Of a stretch of DNA of 64,000 bases, positions 1 to 9,328 are shown piece after piece. The position numbers were made by a program, and so were the translations under genes. This DNA comes from MPNP01 sp965215545. GTDB taxonomy: Bacteria > Pseudomonadota > Alphaproteobacteria > Rhodobacterales > Rhodobacteraceae. Under the pieces are notes generated by a model that saw nothing but the letters and a program-made list of their open reading frames with translations, was not told where the DNA came from and did not search any database. Position 1 is the stretch's first letter; every line of letters begins with the position of its first letter. The stretch is from contig OZ244066.1 in the NCBI GenBank assembly GCA_965215545.1, positions 1,488,001 to 1,552,000 of the forward strand, in the 5' to 3' direction.

Positions 1-1
1 T

Positions 2-2644
2 GATATCGATCCGACCGAAACCCTCGAGTGGTGTCAGGCCATCGAAGATGTCATCGAGACCGATGGGGCCAATCGGGCCCATTTTCTCCTTGACAAGGCT
101 GTGGCATCGGCCCGCTCGCGTGGTGCCAATCTCCCGTTCTCGGCCACGACCGACTATGTGAACACCATCCCGGTTGAGGACCAGCCCGAGTATCCCGGCG
201 ATCTGGCGCTGGAATGGCGGATCCGGACCATCAATCGCTGGAATGCCATGGCGACCGTTGTCAAGCGGAACAAGGTCAGTTCCGAGTATGGTGGCCATAT
301 CGCCTCCTTTGCCTCCTCGGCCGTCATGTACGACATTGGCATGAATCATTTCTGGCGGCCGCGGACACCGGAGTCGGGTGGTGATCTGGTCTTCTTCCAG
401 GGCCATGCCATCCCCGGGATCTATGCGCGGTCGTTCATGGAGGGGCGGCTGACGGCGGCCGAGCTCGAGAACTTCCGGTCCGAATCGGGCGGGGCGGGCC
501 TGTCCTCCTATCCCCACCCCTGGCTGATGCCGGACTTCTGGCAGTTCCCGACAGTTTCGATGGGCCTCGGCCCACTCATGGCAATCTACCAGGCCCGCTT
601 CATGAAATACCTTCACAACCGGGGTCTGATCGACAAGGGCGATCGTCAGGTCTGGGCATTCCTCGGTGATGGCGAGATGGACGAACCCGAGAGCCTCGGT
701 GCCATCAGCCTGGCCGCCCGGGAAAAACTCGGCAATCTGAACTTTGTCATCAATTGCAACCTGCAACGCCTCGATGGGCCGGTGCGGGGCAATGGCAAGA
801 TCATCCAGGAGCTCGAGGGGATCTTCCGCGGTGCCGGCTGGAATGTCATCAAGGTGCTGTGGGGGGCCGGCTGGGATGCCCTGCTTGACAGGGACGAGAG
901 CGGCCGTCTCAGGCAGTTGATGATGGAAACGGTCGATGGTGATTACCAGACCTTCAAGTCACGGGGCGGGGCCTATACCCGCGAGAAGTTCTTCGGCCGC
1001 TACCCCGAGACCGCCGAACTTGTTGCCGACATGACGGATGAGGAAATCTGGCAGTTGCAGCGAGGTGGCCACGATCCGCAGAAGGTCTATGCCGCGTATG
1101 TCGCGGCGATCGCGAACACCGTGCAGCCCACCGCCATTCTGGTCAAGACCGTCAAGGGCTACGGGATGGGTGAGGCCGGGGAAGGACAGAACATCACCCA
1201 CCAGCAGAAGAAAATGGCCCACAATGCCCTCGTGGCATTCCGGGACCGGTTCCGCATCCCGGTCTCGGACGAGGAGATCGACACCATTCCGTTTGTCCGC
1301 CTCGGCAATGAGCAGCGGGACTACATCCTTGCCCGGCGCGAGGCGCTCGGAGGACCGTTCCCCCAACGGGTCTGGCGTGACGTTGCCAAACTGCAGATCC
1401 CCGACCTGAGTGCCTTTGCAGCCCAACTCAAGAGCACCGGGGAGCGCGAGATCTCGACAACCATGGCATTTGTGCGCATCCTGACGACGTTGTGCCGCGA
1501 CAAGACCATCGGCAAGCAGATCGTGCCGATCGTTCCTGATGAGAGCCGGACCTTCGGTATGGAGGGCATGTTCCGGCAGCTCGGTATCTACAATCCCGAG
1601 GGTCAGCTCTACAACCCCGAGGATGCCGACCAACTGATGTATTACAAGGAATCCAGCACGGGCCAGGTCCTCCAGGAGGGGATCAACGAAGCCGGTGCGA
1701 TGGCCGACTGGATCGCCGCGGCCACCAGCTACTCCACTCATGGTCTCGCCATGATCCCGTTCTACATCTACTATTCCATGTTCGGTTTCCAAAGGATCGG
1801 TGATCTCGCTTGGGCGGCAGGGGACAGTCGGGCCCGGGGCTTTCTCCTTGGTGGTACTGCCGGTCGGACGACCCTCAACGGTGAAGGCTTGCAGCACGAG
1901 GACGGTCACAGCCATGTGCTGGCCGCCACCATTCCCAACTGCATCAGCTATGACCCGGTCTTTTCCTATGAGGTGGCCGTGATCATCCGCCATGGCTTGC
2001 AGAGGATGTTCGTTGATCAGGAGGATGTCTTCTTCTATCTGACACTCATGAACGAGAACTACGCCCATCCCGATCTGCCCAAGGGACAGGAGGACGGGAT
2101 CACCAGGGGCCTCTATCGGTTTGCCAAGGGGTCAGCACGGCCCGGCAAGCGCCATGTCAACCTGATGGGGTCCGGCACGATCTTTCTCCAGGCCATGCGG
2201 GCGGCTGAACGCCTCAAGGAGGATTTCGGCATCACCGCGGACCTCTGGTCGGCCACATCCTTCAACGAGTTGGCCCGGGAGGGACAGGACTGCGCCCGCT
2301 GGAATCGCCTCAATCCCACCGAGACACCTCGGGTGCCCTATGTCACTTCAGCCCTGGCCGCCAACACCAGCCCGGTCATTGCCGCAACGGACTACATGAA
2401 GAACCACGCCGAGCAGATCCGGGGGTTTGTCAAGCAACCCTATCATGTGCTGGGCACCGACGGGTTCGGCCGCTCGGACAGTCGGGCCAATCTGCGCCGG
2501 TTCTTCGAGGTCGATGCCGATCACATCGCGGCGGCGGCAGTGACAGCCCTCTATACCGAGGGTGCCGTCAGCAAATCCGATCTCGGCAAGGCACTGAAAA
2601 AATACCAGATCGACGGCACCAAGCCGAACCCGCGTCTGGTCTGA
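2..2644 (+). CDS. aceE: Pyruvate dehydrogenase E1 component, homodimeric AceE type (5' end cut by window edge)
   Basis: This is the thiamine-diphosphate E1 subunit that decarboxylates pyruvate and acetylates the lipoyl groups of E2. The frame is open from base 2 (DIDPTETLEWCQAIEDV), which matches the AceE N-terminus, so only about ten codons are missing; the GTG at 101 is internal. The ThDP motif GDGEMDEPES is followed by the distal NCNLQRLDGPV, and TFGMEGMFRQ, GFQRIGDLAWAAGD and the LNGEGLQHEDGHSH loop are all intact. About 880 residues are visible against 887 in E. coli. E2 starts 20 bp downstream, so aceE, aceF and lpdA form an operon. Alphaproteobacteria more often use a split PdhA/PdhB E1. 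Confidence 0.97.
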   Translation, partial: DIDPTETLEWCQAIEDVIETDGANRAHFLLDKAVASARSRGANLPFSATTDYVNTIPVEDQPEYPGDLALEWRIRTINRWNAMATVVKRNKVSSEYGGHIASFASSAVMYDIGMNHFWRPRTPESGGDLVFFQGHAIPGIYARSFMEGRLTAAELENFRSESGGAGLSSYPHPWLMPDFWQFPTVSMGLGPLMAIYQARFMKYLHNRGLIDKGDRQVWAFLGDGEMDEPESLGAISLAAREKLGNLNFVINCNLQRLDGPVRGNGKIIQELEGIFRGAGWNVIKVLWGAGWDALLDRDESGRLRQLMMETVDGDYQTFKSRGGAYTREKFFGRYPETAELVADMTDEEIWQLQRGGHDPQKVYAAYVAAIANTVQPTAILVKTVKGYGMGEAGEGQNITHQQKKMAHNALVAFRDRFRIPVSDEEIDTIPFVRLGNEQRDYILARREALGGPFPQRVWRDVAKLQIPDLSAFAAQLKSTGEREISTTMAFVRILTTLCRDKTIGKQIVPIVPDESRTFGMEGMFRQLGIYNPEGQLYNPEDADQLMYYKESSTGQVLQEGINEAGAMADWIAAATSYSTHGLAMIPFYIYYSMFGFQRIGDLAWAAGDSRARGFLLGGTAGRTTLNGEGLQHEDGHSHVLAATIPNCISYDPVFSYEVAVIIRHGLQRMFVDQEDVFFYLTLMNENYAHPDLPKGQEDGITRGLYRFAKGSARPGKRHVNLMGSGTIFLQAMRAAERLKEDFGITADLWSATSFNELAREGQDCARWNRLNPTETPRVPYVTSALAANTSPVIAATDYMKNHAEQIRGFVKQPYHVLGTDGFGRSDSRANLRRFFEVDADHIAAAAVTALYTEGAVSKSDLGKALKKYQIDGTKPNPRLV

Positions 2645-2664
2645 TCCGTACAGGAGACCGTCAT

Positions 2665-3942
2665 ATGGCAGTATTGGACATCGCAGTCCCGGATATCGGC
2701 GACTTCAAGGACGTTCCAGTCGTCGGGGTGATGGTGACGCCCGGTGATGAGGTGGCACAAGAGGATCCGCTGATCGAGCTCGAAAGCGACAAGGCGACCA
2801 TGGAAGTCCCGGCGCCGATGGCCGGGACCGTCGTCACGCTCAAGGTCAACGAGGGCGAGCCGGTCTCGGAGGGAACTGTCATCCTGACCCTCGAGGTGCC
2901 TGACGAAAGCAAGCCTCCCGTCGACCCGCCCTCCCCCGAAGGGGTACAGGAACATGAGCCGGTCCCGCCGCCGCCAGCTGCTGCCCCTGCGTCCCCCGGG
3001 ACCGTACTGGCCAAGGTGGACGAGGGCGGGTTCCGCACTGTCCATGCCTCGCCGTCGGTGCGGGCCCTGGCCCGCGAGCTCGGGGTCGATCTTGCCAGCG
3101 TGCAGGGAACCGGTCGCAAGGGACGGATCACCCGCCCCGACGTGACTGCAGCGGTCAAGGGCACCCTGCAGGCACCCGCTGGTGCCGGCTTGACAGGGGG
3201 TGCCATTCCTCCCATTCCCACTGTTGACTTCGCCAGGTTCGGTCCGGTCGAGACGGTGGAGATGAGCCGGATCAAGAAGATCTCCGGCCCGGCCCTGCAT
3301 CGGTCCTGGCTCAACATACCCCACGTCACCCATCGTGAAGAGGCCGACATCACCGACCTCGAACCCTATCGCCGCTCCATTGATGCCAGGGCCCGGGATG
3401 AGGGATACCGGGTGACACTGCTGGCTTTCGCCATCAAGGCCGTGGTCTGCGCCCTCAAGGACCACTGGGAGGTGAATGCCTCCCTGCATCCCGATGGCGA
3501 CAAACTCATCCGCAAGTCCTACTACCACATCGCCTTTGCCGCCGATACGCCCCAGGGGCTGGTGGTCCCGGTCATCCGGGATGCCGACAGCAAGGGCATC
3601 ATCACCATCTCCAGGGAACTCGGTGAGCTCTCGGCGCGGGCCCGGGCTGGCAAGCTCAAGGGTTCCGACATGCAGGGTGCGACCTTCACCATCTCCTCCC
3701 TCGGCGGCATCGGTGGGCATTCGTTCACGCCGATCATCAATGCTCCCGAGGTGGCGATCCTGGGCATGACCCGGTCCCGGATGGTCCCGGTCTGGGACAA
3801 GCAGACAGATTCCTTCACGCCGCGCCTCATGCAACCGCTCTGCCTTTCCTATGATCACCGAGCCATCGATGGGGCCCTGGTGGCGCGATTCTGTGCCGAC
3901 CTCGCCGGGTATCTCGGTGATGTCCGCAATATTCTGCTCTAG
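2665..3942 (+). CDS. aceF: Dihydrolipoamide acetyltransferase, E2 of pyruvate dehydrogenase
   Basis: This subunit moves the acetyl group from the lipoyl arm to CoA and forms the core of the complex. At 425 residues it has one lipoyl domain (residues 1-75, lipoylated Lys43 in ELESDKATMEV), a Pro-rich linker, a peripheral-subunit-binding domain (about 128-165, VHASPSVRALARELGV) and the catalytic domain with YDHRAIDG near residues 396-403, which contains the active-site His. E. coli AceF has three lipoyl domains, so this is the short form. The ATG at 2665 has CAGGAG upstream at 2651. lpdA follows within a dozen bases. Confidence 0.97.
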   Translation: MAVLDIAVPDIGDFKDVPVVGVMVTPGDEVAQEDPLIELESDKATMEVPAPMAGTVVTLKVNEGEPVSEGTVILTLEVPDESKPPVDPPSPEGVQEHEPVPPPPAAAPASPGTVLAKVDEGGFRTVHASPSVRALARELGVDLASVQGTGRKGRITRPDVTAAVKGTLQAPAGAGLTGGAIPPIPTVDFARFGPVETVEMSRIKKISGPALHRSWLNIPHVTHREEADITDLEPYRRSIDARARDEGYRVTLLAFAIKAVVCALKDHWEVNASLHPDGDKLIRKSYYHIAFAADTPQGLVVPVIRDADSKGIITISRELGELSARARAGKLKGSDMQGATFTISSLGGIGGHSFTPIINAPEVAILGMTRSRMVPVWDKQTDSFTPRLMQPLCLSYDHRAIDGALVARFCADLAGYLGDVRNILL

Positions 3943-3953
3943 GAATGCCGACA

Positions 3954-5744
3954 ATGGCCACGCTTGAGATCAAGGTTCCCGACATCGGGGATTTTGCCGA
4001 TGTCCCCGTCATCGGCGTCCTTGTCGATGTCGGCGCAACAGTGGCGCCGGAAGATCCGCTCATCGAACTGGAGTCCGACAAGGCCACCATGGAAGTGCCT
4101 GCTCCCGTCGCCGGCACCATCCTGACGCTCTCTGTCAAGGAGGGGGATACTGTCAGCGAGGGGTCGCTGATCGGCACCCTCAGGATGACCGGGGATGCCC
4201 CGACAAGCGAGACCTCATCCAGTGACGAGGCATCGACTGGCGACACCGAAACCGGCACACTGTCATCAACAGACCCGGCAGCCAGTGCTGTCGACCAACC
4301 TCTGGCCAGTGCGGCCATCCGCCAGGAGAACGTCCCTCACGCAGAGTACGTTGTCATCGGTTCCGGCCCCGGTGGCTACACCTCGGCATTCCGCGCGACC
4401 GATCTTGGTCTCAAGACTGTCCTGATCGAGCGGCATGCAACCCTCGGTGGCGTCTGTCTGAATGTCGGCTGCATCCCCTCCAAGGCCCTGTTGCATGCGG
4501 CCAAGGTCATCAGCGAAGCCGGGGAGATGGGCGAGCATGGCCTGGCGTTCGGGTCACCCAGGATTGATCTGGCAGCATTGCAGGACTGGAAGGACGGCAT
4601 CGTCGGCAAACTGACCGGTGGACTGACGGGACTTGCCAGGGGCCGCGGGGTCGATGTCGTGCAGGGCCATGCGGTCCTGACATCACCGCATTCGCTGGCC
4701 GTGACCCACGAGGGCCAGACATCATCGCTCACCTTCGATCAGTGCTGCATTGCGACGGGCTCCGGGTCGGTTGCCATCCCGTTCCTGCCGACGGATGATC
4801 CCCGCGTCCTTGATTCCACCGGCGCGCTGGACCTGCGATCGATTCCCAAGCGCCTGCTGATCATCGGCGGCGGTATCATCGGTCTCGAGATGGCCTGTGT
4901 CTATGACGCGCTCGGCGCCAGGATCACCGTGGTCGAGATGATGGACCAGATGATCCCGGGCGCGGACCGGGATGTCATCAAGCCTCTCCACAATCGCATA
5001 TCCCAACGTTATGAAGCCCTTCACCTCAAGACCCGGGTTGTGGCAGTCAAGGCCATGAAGACCGGTCTCAAGGTCAGTCTTGAGGGACCCGAAGGTGGTT
5101 TTGAAGACCGTTTTGACGGAGTCCTGGTGGCCGTCGGCCGTCGGCCCAATGGCACTGTATTCGGGGCCGACAAGGCTGGTGTGCGGGTCAGTGAGCAGGG
5201 GTTTGTGCCGGTCGACAACCAGCAGCGCACCAACCAGCCCCACATCTTCGCCATCGGGGATGTGGTGGGTCAGCCGATGCTGGCCCACAAGGCCGTGCAT
5301 GAGGGCAAGGTGGCGGCCGAGGTGGCGGCTGGCCACAGGCGGGCCTTTGATGCCAGGGTCATCCCCTCCGTGGCCTACACCGATCCCGAAGTGGCCTGGG
5401 CGGGTCTGACCGAAAACGAGGCCAGGGCGACCGGGCGGAAGGTCGGCAAGGGGGTTTTCCCCTGGGCCGCCTCCGGGCGCTCCCTCTCGATCGGTCGCTC
5501 CGAGGGAATGACCAAGATCCTCTTCGACCCCGACACCCACCAGATCCTGGGTGCCGGCATCGTCGGAACCAATGCCGGCGACCTGATTGCCGAGGTGGCC
5601 CTGGCCATCGAGATGAACGCCGATGCCACCGACATCGGTCAGACCATCCACCCGCACCCGACGCTGTCGGAGACTGTCAACTTCGCCGCCGAGATGTACG
5701 AGGGCACCATCACGGATCTCATCCCACCGAAGAGGCGGTCCTGA
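3954..5744 (+). CDS. lpdA: Dihydrolipoamide dehydrogenase with N-terminal lipoyl domain (E3)
   Basis: This FAD enzyme reoxidises dihydrolipoamide with NAD. Residues 1-75 form a complete lipoyl domain (Lys43 in ELESDKATMEV) nearly identical to that of the adjacent E2. A Ser/Thr/Asp-rich linker follows, then the flavoprotein with FAD motif VIGSGPGGYTSAF, redox disulfide GGVCLNVGCIPSK, NAD motif IIGGGIIGLEMA and C-terminal HPHPTLSETV containing the catalytic His. I prefer the ATG at 3954: AGGA lies 9 bases upstream and MATLEIKVPDIGDF matches family starts. An upstream ATG at 3945 would add three residues. Lipoyl-E3 fusions are known beside AceE-type E1 in beta- and gammaproteobacteria. Confidence 0.96.
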   Translation: MATLEIKVPDIGDFADVPVIGVLVDVGATVAPEDPLIELESDKATMEVPAPVAGTILTLSVKEGDTVSEGSLIGTLRMTGDAPTSETSSSDEASTGDTETGTLSSTDPAASAVDQPLASAAIRQENVPHAEYVVIGSGPGGYTSAFRATDLGLKTVLIERHATLGGVCLNVGCIPSKALLHAAKVISEAGEMGEHGLAFGSPRIDLAALQDWKDGIVGKLTGGLTGLARGRGVDVVQGHAVLTSPHSLAVTHEGQTSSLTFDQCCIATGSGSVAIPFLPTDDPRVLDSTGALDLRSIPKRLLIIGGGIIGLEMACVYDALGARITVVEMMDQMIPGADRDVIKPLHNRISQRYEALHLKTRVVAVKAMKTGLKVSLEGPEGGFEDRFDGVLVAVGRRPNGTVFGADKAGVRVSEQGFVPVDNQQRTNQPHIFAIGDVVGQPMLAHKAVHEGKVAAEVAAGHRRAFDARVIPSVAYTDPEVAWAGLTENEARATGRKVGKGVFPWAASGRSLSIGRSEGMTKILFDPDTHQILGAGIVGTNAGDLIAEVALAIEMNADATDIGQTIHPHPTLSETVNFAAEMYEGTITDLIPPKRRS

Positions 5745-5745
5745 C

Positions 5746-7983
5746 ATGATGCATGATGCGCTACGCTACCACGAATCGGGACGGCCGGGGAAACTGGCCA
5801 TCCGGCCAACGAAACCGCTGGCCAATCAACGGGACCTGTCACTGGCCTATTCGCCGGGCGTGGCTGCGGCCTGTACGGCGATCGCGCAGAACGCAGCCGA
5901 TGCGGCGCGCTATACCGCCCGCAGCAATCTCGTTGCGGTGATCTCCAACGGTTCGGCGGTTCTGGGTCTGGGCAACATCGGAGCCCTGGCCGCCAAACCC
6001 GTCATGGAGGGCAAGGCGGTTCTCTTCAAGAAATTCGCTGATATCGATGTCTTCGATATCGAGATCAACGAAAGCAATCCCGAACAACTGGCCGACACCA
6101 TCCTGCGGTTGGAGCCAACCTTCGGAGCGATCAATCTTGAGGACATCCGGGCGCCGGACTGTTTTGCGGTCGAAAGTCGGCTCAAGGCCGAGATGGGCAT
6201 CCCGGTGTTTCATGATGACCAGCATGGTACGGCGATCGTCGTGGCGGCGGCCATTGTCAATGGCCTGCATCTTGTCGGCAAGGCCATCAGCGAGGTCAAG
6301 GTCGTCTCGACCGGCGGCGGTGCGGCCGGGATTGCCTGCCTCAATCTTCTTCTTGATCTTGGTCTTGAGCGCAGCAATGTCTGGCTGTTTGACATCGACG
6401 GCCTCGTGCATGCGGGTCGGGACGTCGACAGCCAGAAATCGGCCTTTGCCCAGGGCCACGGTCCGCAATCGTTGGCTGATGTGATCGTGGATGCCGATAT
6501 CTTCCTCGGTCTCTCCGGTCCGGGCGTTCTCAGTCCCGCCGAGTGCAGCAGGATGGCCCGCGATCCGATCATCATGGCCCTGGCCAATCCGATCCCGGAA
6601 GTTGATCCCGCCGAGGTCTGCAGGGTACGACCGGATGCCATCATCTGCACGGGCCGGACCGATTATCCGAACCAGGTGAACAATGTCCTCTGCTTCCCGT
6701 TCATCTTCCGCGGAGCGCTTGATGTGGGTGCGACCGAAATCAACAGTGCCATGAAGACAGCCTGCGTGCATGCCCTCGCTGGCCTGGCTCGCAAGGGGTC
6801 AACCGACGAGGTGACCCGGGCCTATGGCGGTGAGCAGCTGACGTTCGGCAAGACCTATCTCCTGCCCAAACCCTTTGACCCACGGCTGCTCTGTTCCCTT
6901 GCCACATCCGTGGCTGAAGCCGCCATGACGAGTGGGGTGGCGACCCGGCCTGTTGATGATCTGGAAGACTACCGGGCGCGTCTGTCCCGCTTTGTCTATC
7001 GGTCAAGTTTTCTCATGCGACCGTTGTTTGATGTGGCCCGTTCCAGATCCCACCGAGTCATCTTTGCCGAGGGAGAAGACCACCGGGTTCTTCGCGCCGT
7101 CCAGAATGTCCTTGATGAAGGTGTGGCCACACCGGTTACGACGGGCCGGTCCGACCGGATTGCCGCAGCATGCCGGGATCTCGGCCTCAGGGTCCGACCG
7201 GACACGGATTTCGAAGTCTTCAGTCATGAGTGCCAGGACCTCGCGGAACATTATGGTGCCAGACTGCACACCCTCCGGGCCCGGGACGGGATCGGGCCGG
7301 TGGCTGCACGCAAACTCTTTCGTTCGAGCGATACTGTTGCGGCGGCCATGGCCGTGCGCGAAGGGGTGGCCGCCAGCATGATCTGCGGCACATCCGGCCT
7401 CTTCGAGGCGCATCTTGAATGGGTCACCCAGATCCTTGGTCCCACAACCGAGACCGTCGCGTCCCTCGTCCCCCTCATCCTGGATGCCGGCACCGTGTTC
7501 ATTGCCGATGGCTATGTCAACTATGAGCCGACGGCCGAGGACGTGGCCTGCATCTGCGAGATGGCCGCCCGGCAGGTTCGCGATTTTGGTCTGACACCGC
7601 GGGTCGCGCTGATCAGCCATACCAATTTCGGTGCGCATCCCAGCCCGAGTGCAGCCCGGATGCGGCGGGCCACGGAGATTCTGACCGAACGCCGGACTGA
7701 CTTCGAATTCGAGGGCGAGATGCAGCTCAATCTTGCCTTTGACAAGCGAGCCCGCGACACATTCCTGCCCTGTGCCCGCCTGACCGACCGGGCCAATATC
7801 CTGGTTTTTCCCGGCATGGATGCCGCCAATGCGGCCATCAATGCCCTCACCACCCTGGCCAATGCCGAGCCCATCGGCCCCATCCTGCTCGGTTATCGGG
7901 GCGCCGCGAATATTGTGACCCCTGCCGTGACAGCCCGGGGATTGCTGAATGTGGCGGCCCTGGCCAGTGCCGGGCGGGCGTGA
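5746..7983 (+). CDS. maeB: NADP-dependent malic enzyme with C-terminal phosphotransacetylase-like domain
   Basis: It decarboxylates malate to pyruvate. At 745 residues it has the MaeB layout: a malic-enzyme domain (LAYSPGVAAACTAI, metal and substrate motif VFHDDQHGTAIV), an NAD(P)-binding segment (STGGGAAGIACLNLL) and, from about residue 430, a phosphotransacetylase-like regulatory domain ending in GPILLGYRGAANIV. In E. coli MaeB that domain senses acetyl-CoA. The ATG at 5746 lies one base after the lpdA stop; the frame stays open upstream but only overlaps lpdA. Placement behind the PDH genes suggests that pyruvate supply and use are expressed together. Confidence 0.95.
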   Translation: MMHDALRYHESGRPGKLAIRPTKPLANQRDLSLAYSPGVAAACTAIAQNAADAARYTARSNLVAVISNGSAVLGLGNIGALAAKPVMEGKAVLFKKFADIDVFDIEINESNPEQLADTILRLEPTFGAINLEDIRAPDCFAVESRLKAEMGIPVFHDDQHGTAIVVAAAIVNGLHLVGKAISEVKVVSTGGGAAGIACLNLLLDLGLERSNVWLFDIDGLVHAGRDVDSQKSAFAQGHGPQSLADVIVDADIFLGLSGPGVLSPAECSRMARDPIIMALANPIPEVDPAEVCRVRPDAIICTGRTDYPNQVNNVLCFPFIFRGALDVGATEINSAMKTACVHALAGLARKGSTDEVTRAYGGEQLTFGKTYLLPKPFDPRLLCSLATSVAEAAMTSGVATRPVDDLEDYRARLSRFVYRSSFLMRPLFDVARSRSHRVIFAEGEDHRVLRAVQNVLDEGVATPVTTGRSDRIAAACRDLGLRVRPDTDFEVFSHECQDLAEHYGARLHTLRARDGIGPVAARKLFRSSDTVAAAMAVREGVAASMICGTSGLFEAHLEWVTQILGPTTETVASLVPLILDAGTVFIADGYVNYEPTAEDVACICEMAARQVRDFGLTPRVALISHTNFGAHPSPSAARMRRATEILTERRTDFEFEGEMQLNLAFDKRARDTFLPCARLTDRANILVFPGMDAANAAINALTTLANAEPIGPILLGYRGAANIVTPAVTARGLLNVAALASAGRA

Positions 7984-8123
7984 GCGATGGCCCGGTTGGA
8001 TTGGTCACCTGGTGGGAACAGACACTTGGAACCCGGCATGAAGGAGAAAGCGGAGGTGCGCTTCCGGCAGCGACTGCCTGACGGCAATCGCCCGATTCGC
8101 AATTCTGATTTATCCAAATGCCG

Positions 8124-8150
8124 TATTATGTTGGCACGTTGATATCAATC
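8124..8150 (+). promoter_or_regulatory. Candidate promoter/operator region upstream of the TRAP binding-protein gene
   Basis: TATTAT at 8124-8129 resembles a -10 box, and the perfect 10-bp palindrome TTGATATCAA lies at 8139-8148, just downstream, where an operator could block initiation. No convincing -35 box is seen at the right distance, so the promoter call is tentative. Confidence 0.3.
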
Positions 8151-8188
8151 GTGATAGTGCCATTCACTTGAAAGAGGAGCAAAGGAAA

Positions 8189-9235
8189 ATGAAACTGAAA
8201 GCCATTCTCGCTGCCGGCATTGTCGCCTTGTCGACAAGTGCGGGGCACGCACAGGAATCGTTCGAGATGACATCGGCGTTCGGCAAGAACCTGCCAATCC
8301 TTGGCACGGCCGCTGTTGCCTTCGTCGACAAGATCAATGCCGTGTCTGACTCGGTCGAATTCGAGCATTTCGATCCCGGGGAACTCGTGCCAGCCCTTGA
8401 AGCCCTTGATGCCGTCTCCAATGGCTCGGTTGATGCGGCATTCACCACATCGGGTTATTGGCAAGGCAAGATGAACGCCGCCGGGTTGTTTGCTGCTGTC
8501 CCGTTCGGACCGGAGCCCGGTGAGGCGCTGGCCTGGATGCTGTATGATGATGGTCTCAGCCTGATGCGCGAGATGTATGACATGAACGGCTTCAACGTCC
8601 ATGTCATGCTCTGTGGAACCTACGCGCCCGAGACGTCCGGCTGGTTCAAGAACGAGATCACCTCGCTCGACGACCTGCAGGGCCTGAACATGCGGTTCTT
8701 TGGCCTTGGTGCCAAGGTGATGCAGAAACTTGGTGTGTCCACATCGCTGCTTGCTGGCGGGGACATCTTCCCGGCCCTTGAGCGCGGGGCGATTGATGCG
8801 ACCGAATTTTCCATGCCACGGGTTGATGCGTCGCTTGGCTTCTACAACATCGCCAAGTACAATTACTTCCCCGGCTGGCACCAGCCCGCGACCCTGTTCG
8901 AGCTTCTGATCAACAAGGACCGCTGGGAAGATCTGGACGAGAAGTCGCAGAAGCAGATCGAAATCGCCTGCATGGCCAACATCACGGACAACTTCGCTGA
9001 GGGCGAGGCCACGAACTTCCCCGCCATGGTGACCAATGTCGAGGAGCATGGTGTGACCATCAAGCAATGGAACAAGGAGTTCCTGGATGCCTTCGAAGCC
9101 GCGTGGCTGGAAGTGGTCGATGAGCTCGCGTCCGAGGATGAGTTCTTTGCCCGTGCCTGGGCCGATCTCCAGGAATTCCGGGCAGGCTACAAGACCTGGG
9201 GTGACAATATCTATCTGCCCCGGCCTCGAAGCTGA
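8189..9235 (+). CDS. TRAP transporter substrate-binding protein (DctP/TakP family)
   Basis: This is the periplasmic receptor of a tripartite ATP-independent importer. The ATG at 8189 follows a strong AAAGAGGAGC site; a TTG at 8168 in the same frame would make the leader too long. Residues 1-21 form a signal peptide ending in GHAQ. The mature part contains MRFFGLGAKVMQKLG, LAGGDIFPALERGAIDATEF and FPGWHQPATLFELLINK, typical of the TakP (2-oxoacid/mannitol/chloroaromatic) branch, where Rhodobacter TakP binds pyruvate and other 2-oxo acids. Adjacency to pyruvate dehydrogenase and malic enzyme fits a keto-acid ligand, but that is inference. Confidence 0.93.
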   Translation: MKLKAILAAGIVALSTSAGHAQESFEMTSAFGKNLPILGTAAVAFVDKINAVSDSVEFEHFDPGELVPALEALDAVSNGSVDAAFTTSGYWQGKMNAAGLFAAVPFGPEPGEALAWMLYDDGLSLMREMYDMNGFNVHVMLCGTYAPETSGWFKNEITSLDDLQGLNMRFFGLGAKVMQKLGVSTSLLAGGDIFPALERGAIDATEFSMPRVDASLGFYNIAKYNYFPGWHQPATLFELLINKDRWEDLDEKSQKQIEIACMANITDNFAEGEATNFPAMVTNVEEHGVTIKQWNKEFLDAFEAAWLEVVDELASEDEFFARAWADLQEFRAGYKTWGDNIYLPRPRS

Positions 9236-9251
9236 GGGTCAAGGGTCACCA

Positions 9252-9301
9252 CGATCAGCCATGATCGGCAAACTGATTGCGGGGCAGGGCATCCTGCCCC
9301 G
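9252..9301 (+). promoter_or_regulatory. Two mRNA hairpins between binding-protein and membrane-subunit genes
   Basis: CGATCA/TGATCG (9252-9267, loop GCCA) is followed by CGGGGCAGG/CCTGCCCCG (9280-9301, loop GCAT, 9-bp stem). Neither has a T tract. Such hairpins after binding-protein genes commonly stabilise the upstream message or cause partial termination, so that receptor exceeds membrane subunit. That role is inferred here. Confidence 0.45.
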
Positions 9302-9328
9302 AGTCATTTCTGAGCGGGAGGACGCAGC

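Noticed and set aside
959..2068. Long minus-strand open frame inside aceE
   Set aside because: It lies wholly within the intact aceE gene and its translation (His/Gly/Asp-rich, no domain) is typical of the antisense of a GC-rich gene.
2551..3954. 467-codon minus-strand open frame covering aceF
   Set aside because: It shadows aceF, which has full domain support; the antisense product has no recognisable motif.
7987..8142. 51-codon open frame between maeB and the TRAP receptor
   Set aside because: It has no good ribosome site, unusual composition and overlaps the likely regulatory region of the receptor gene.
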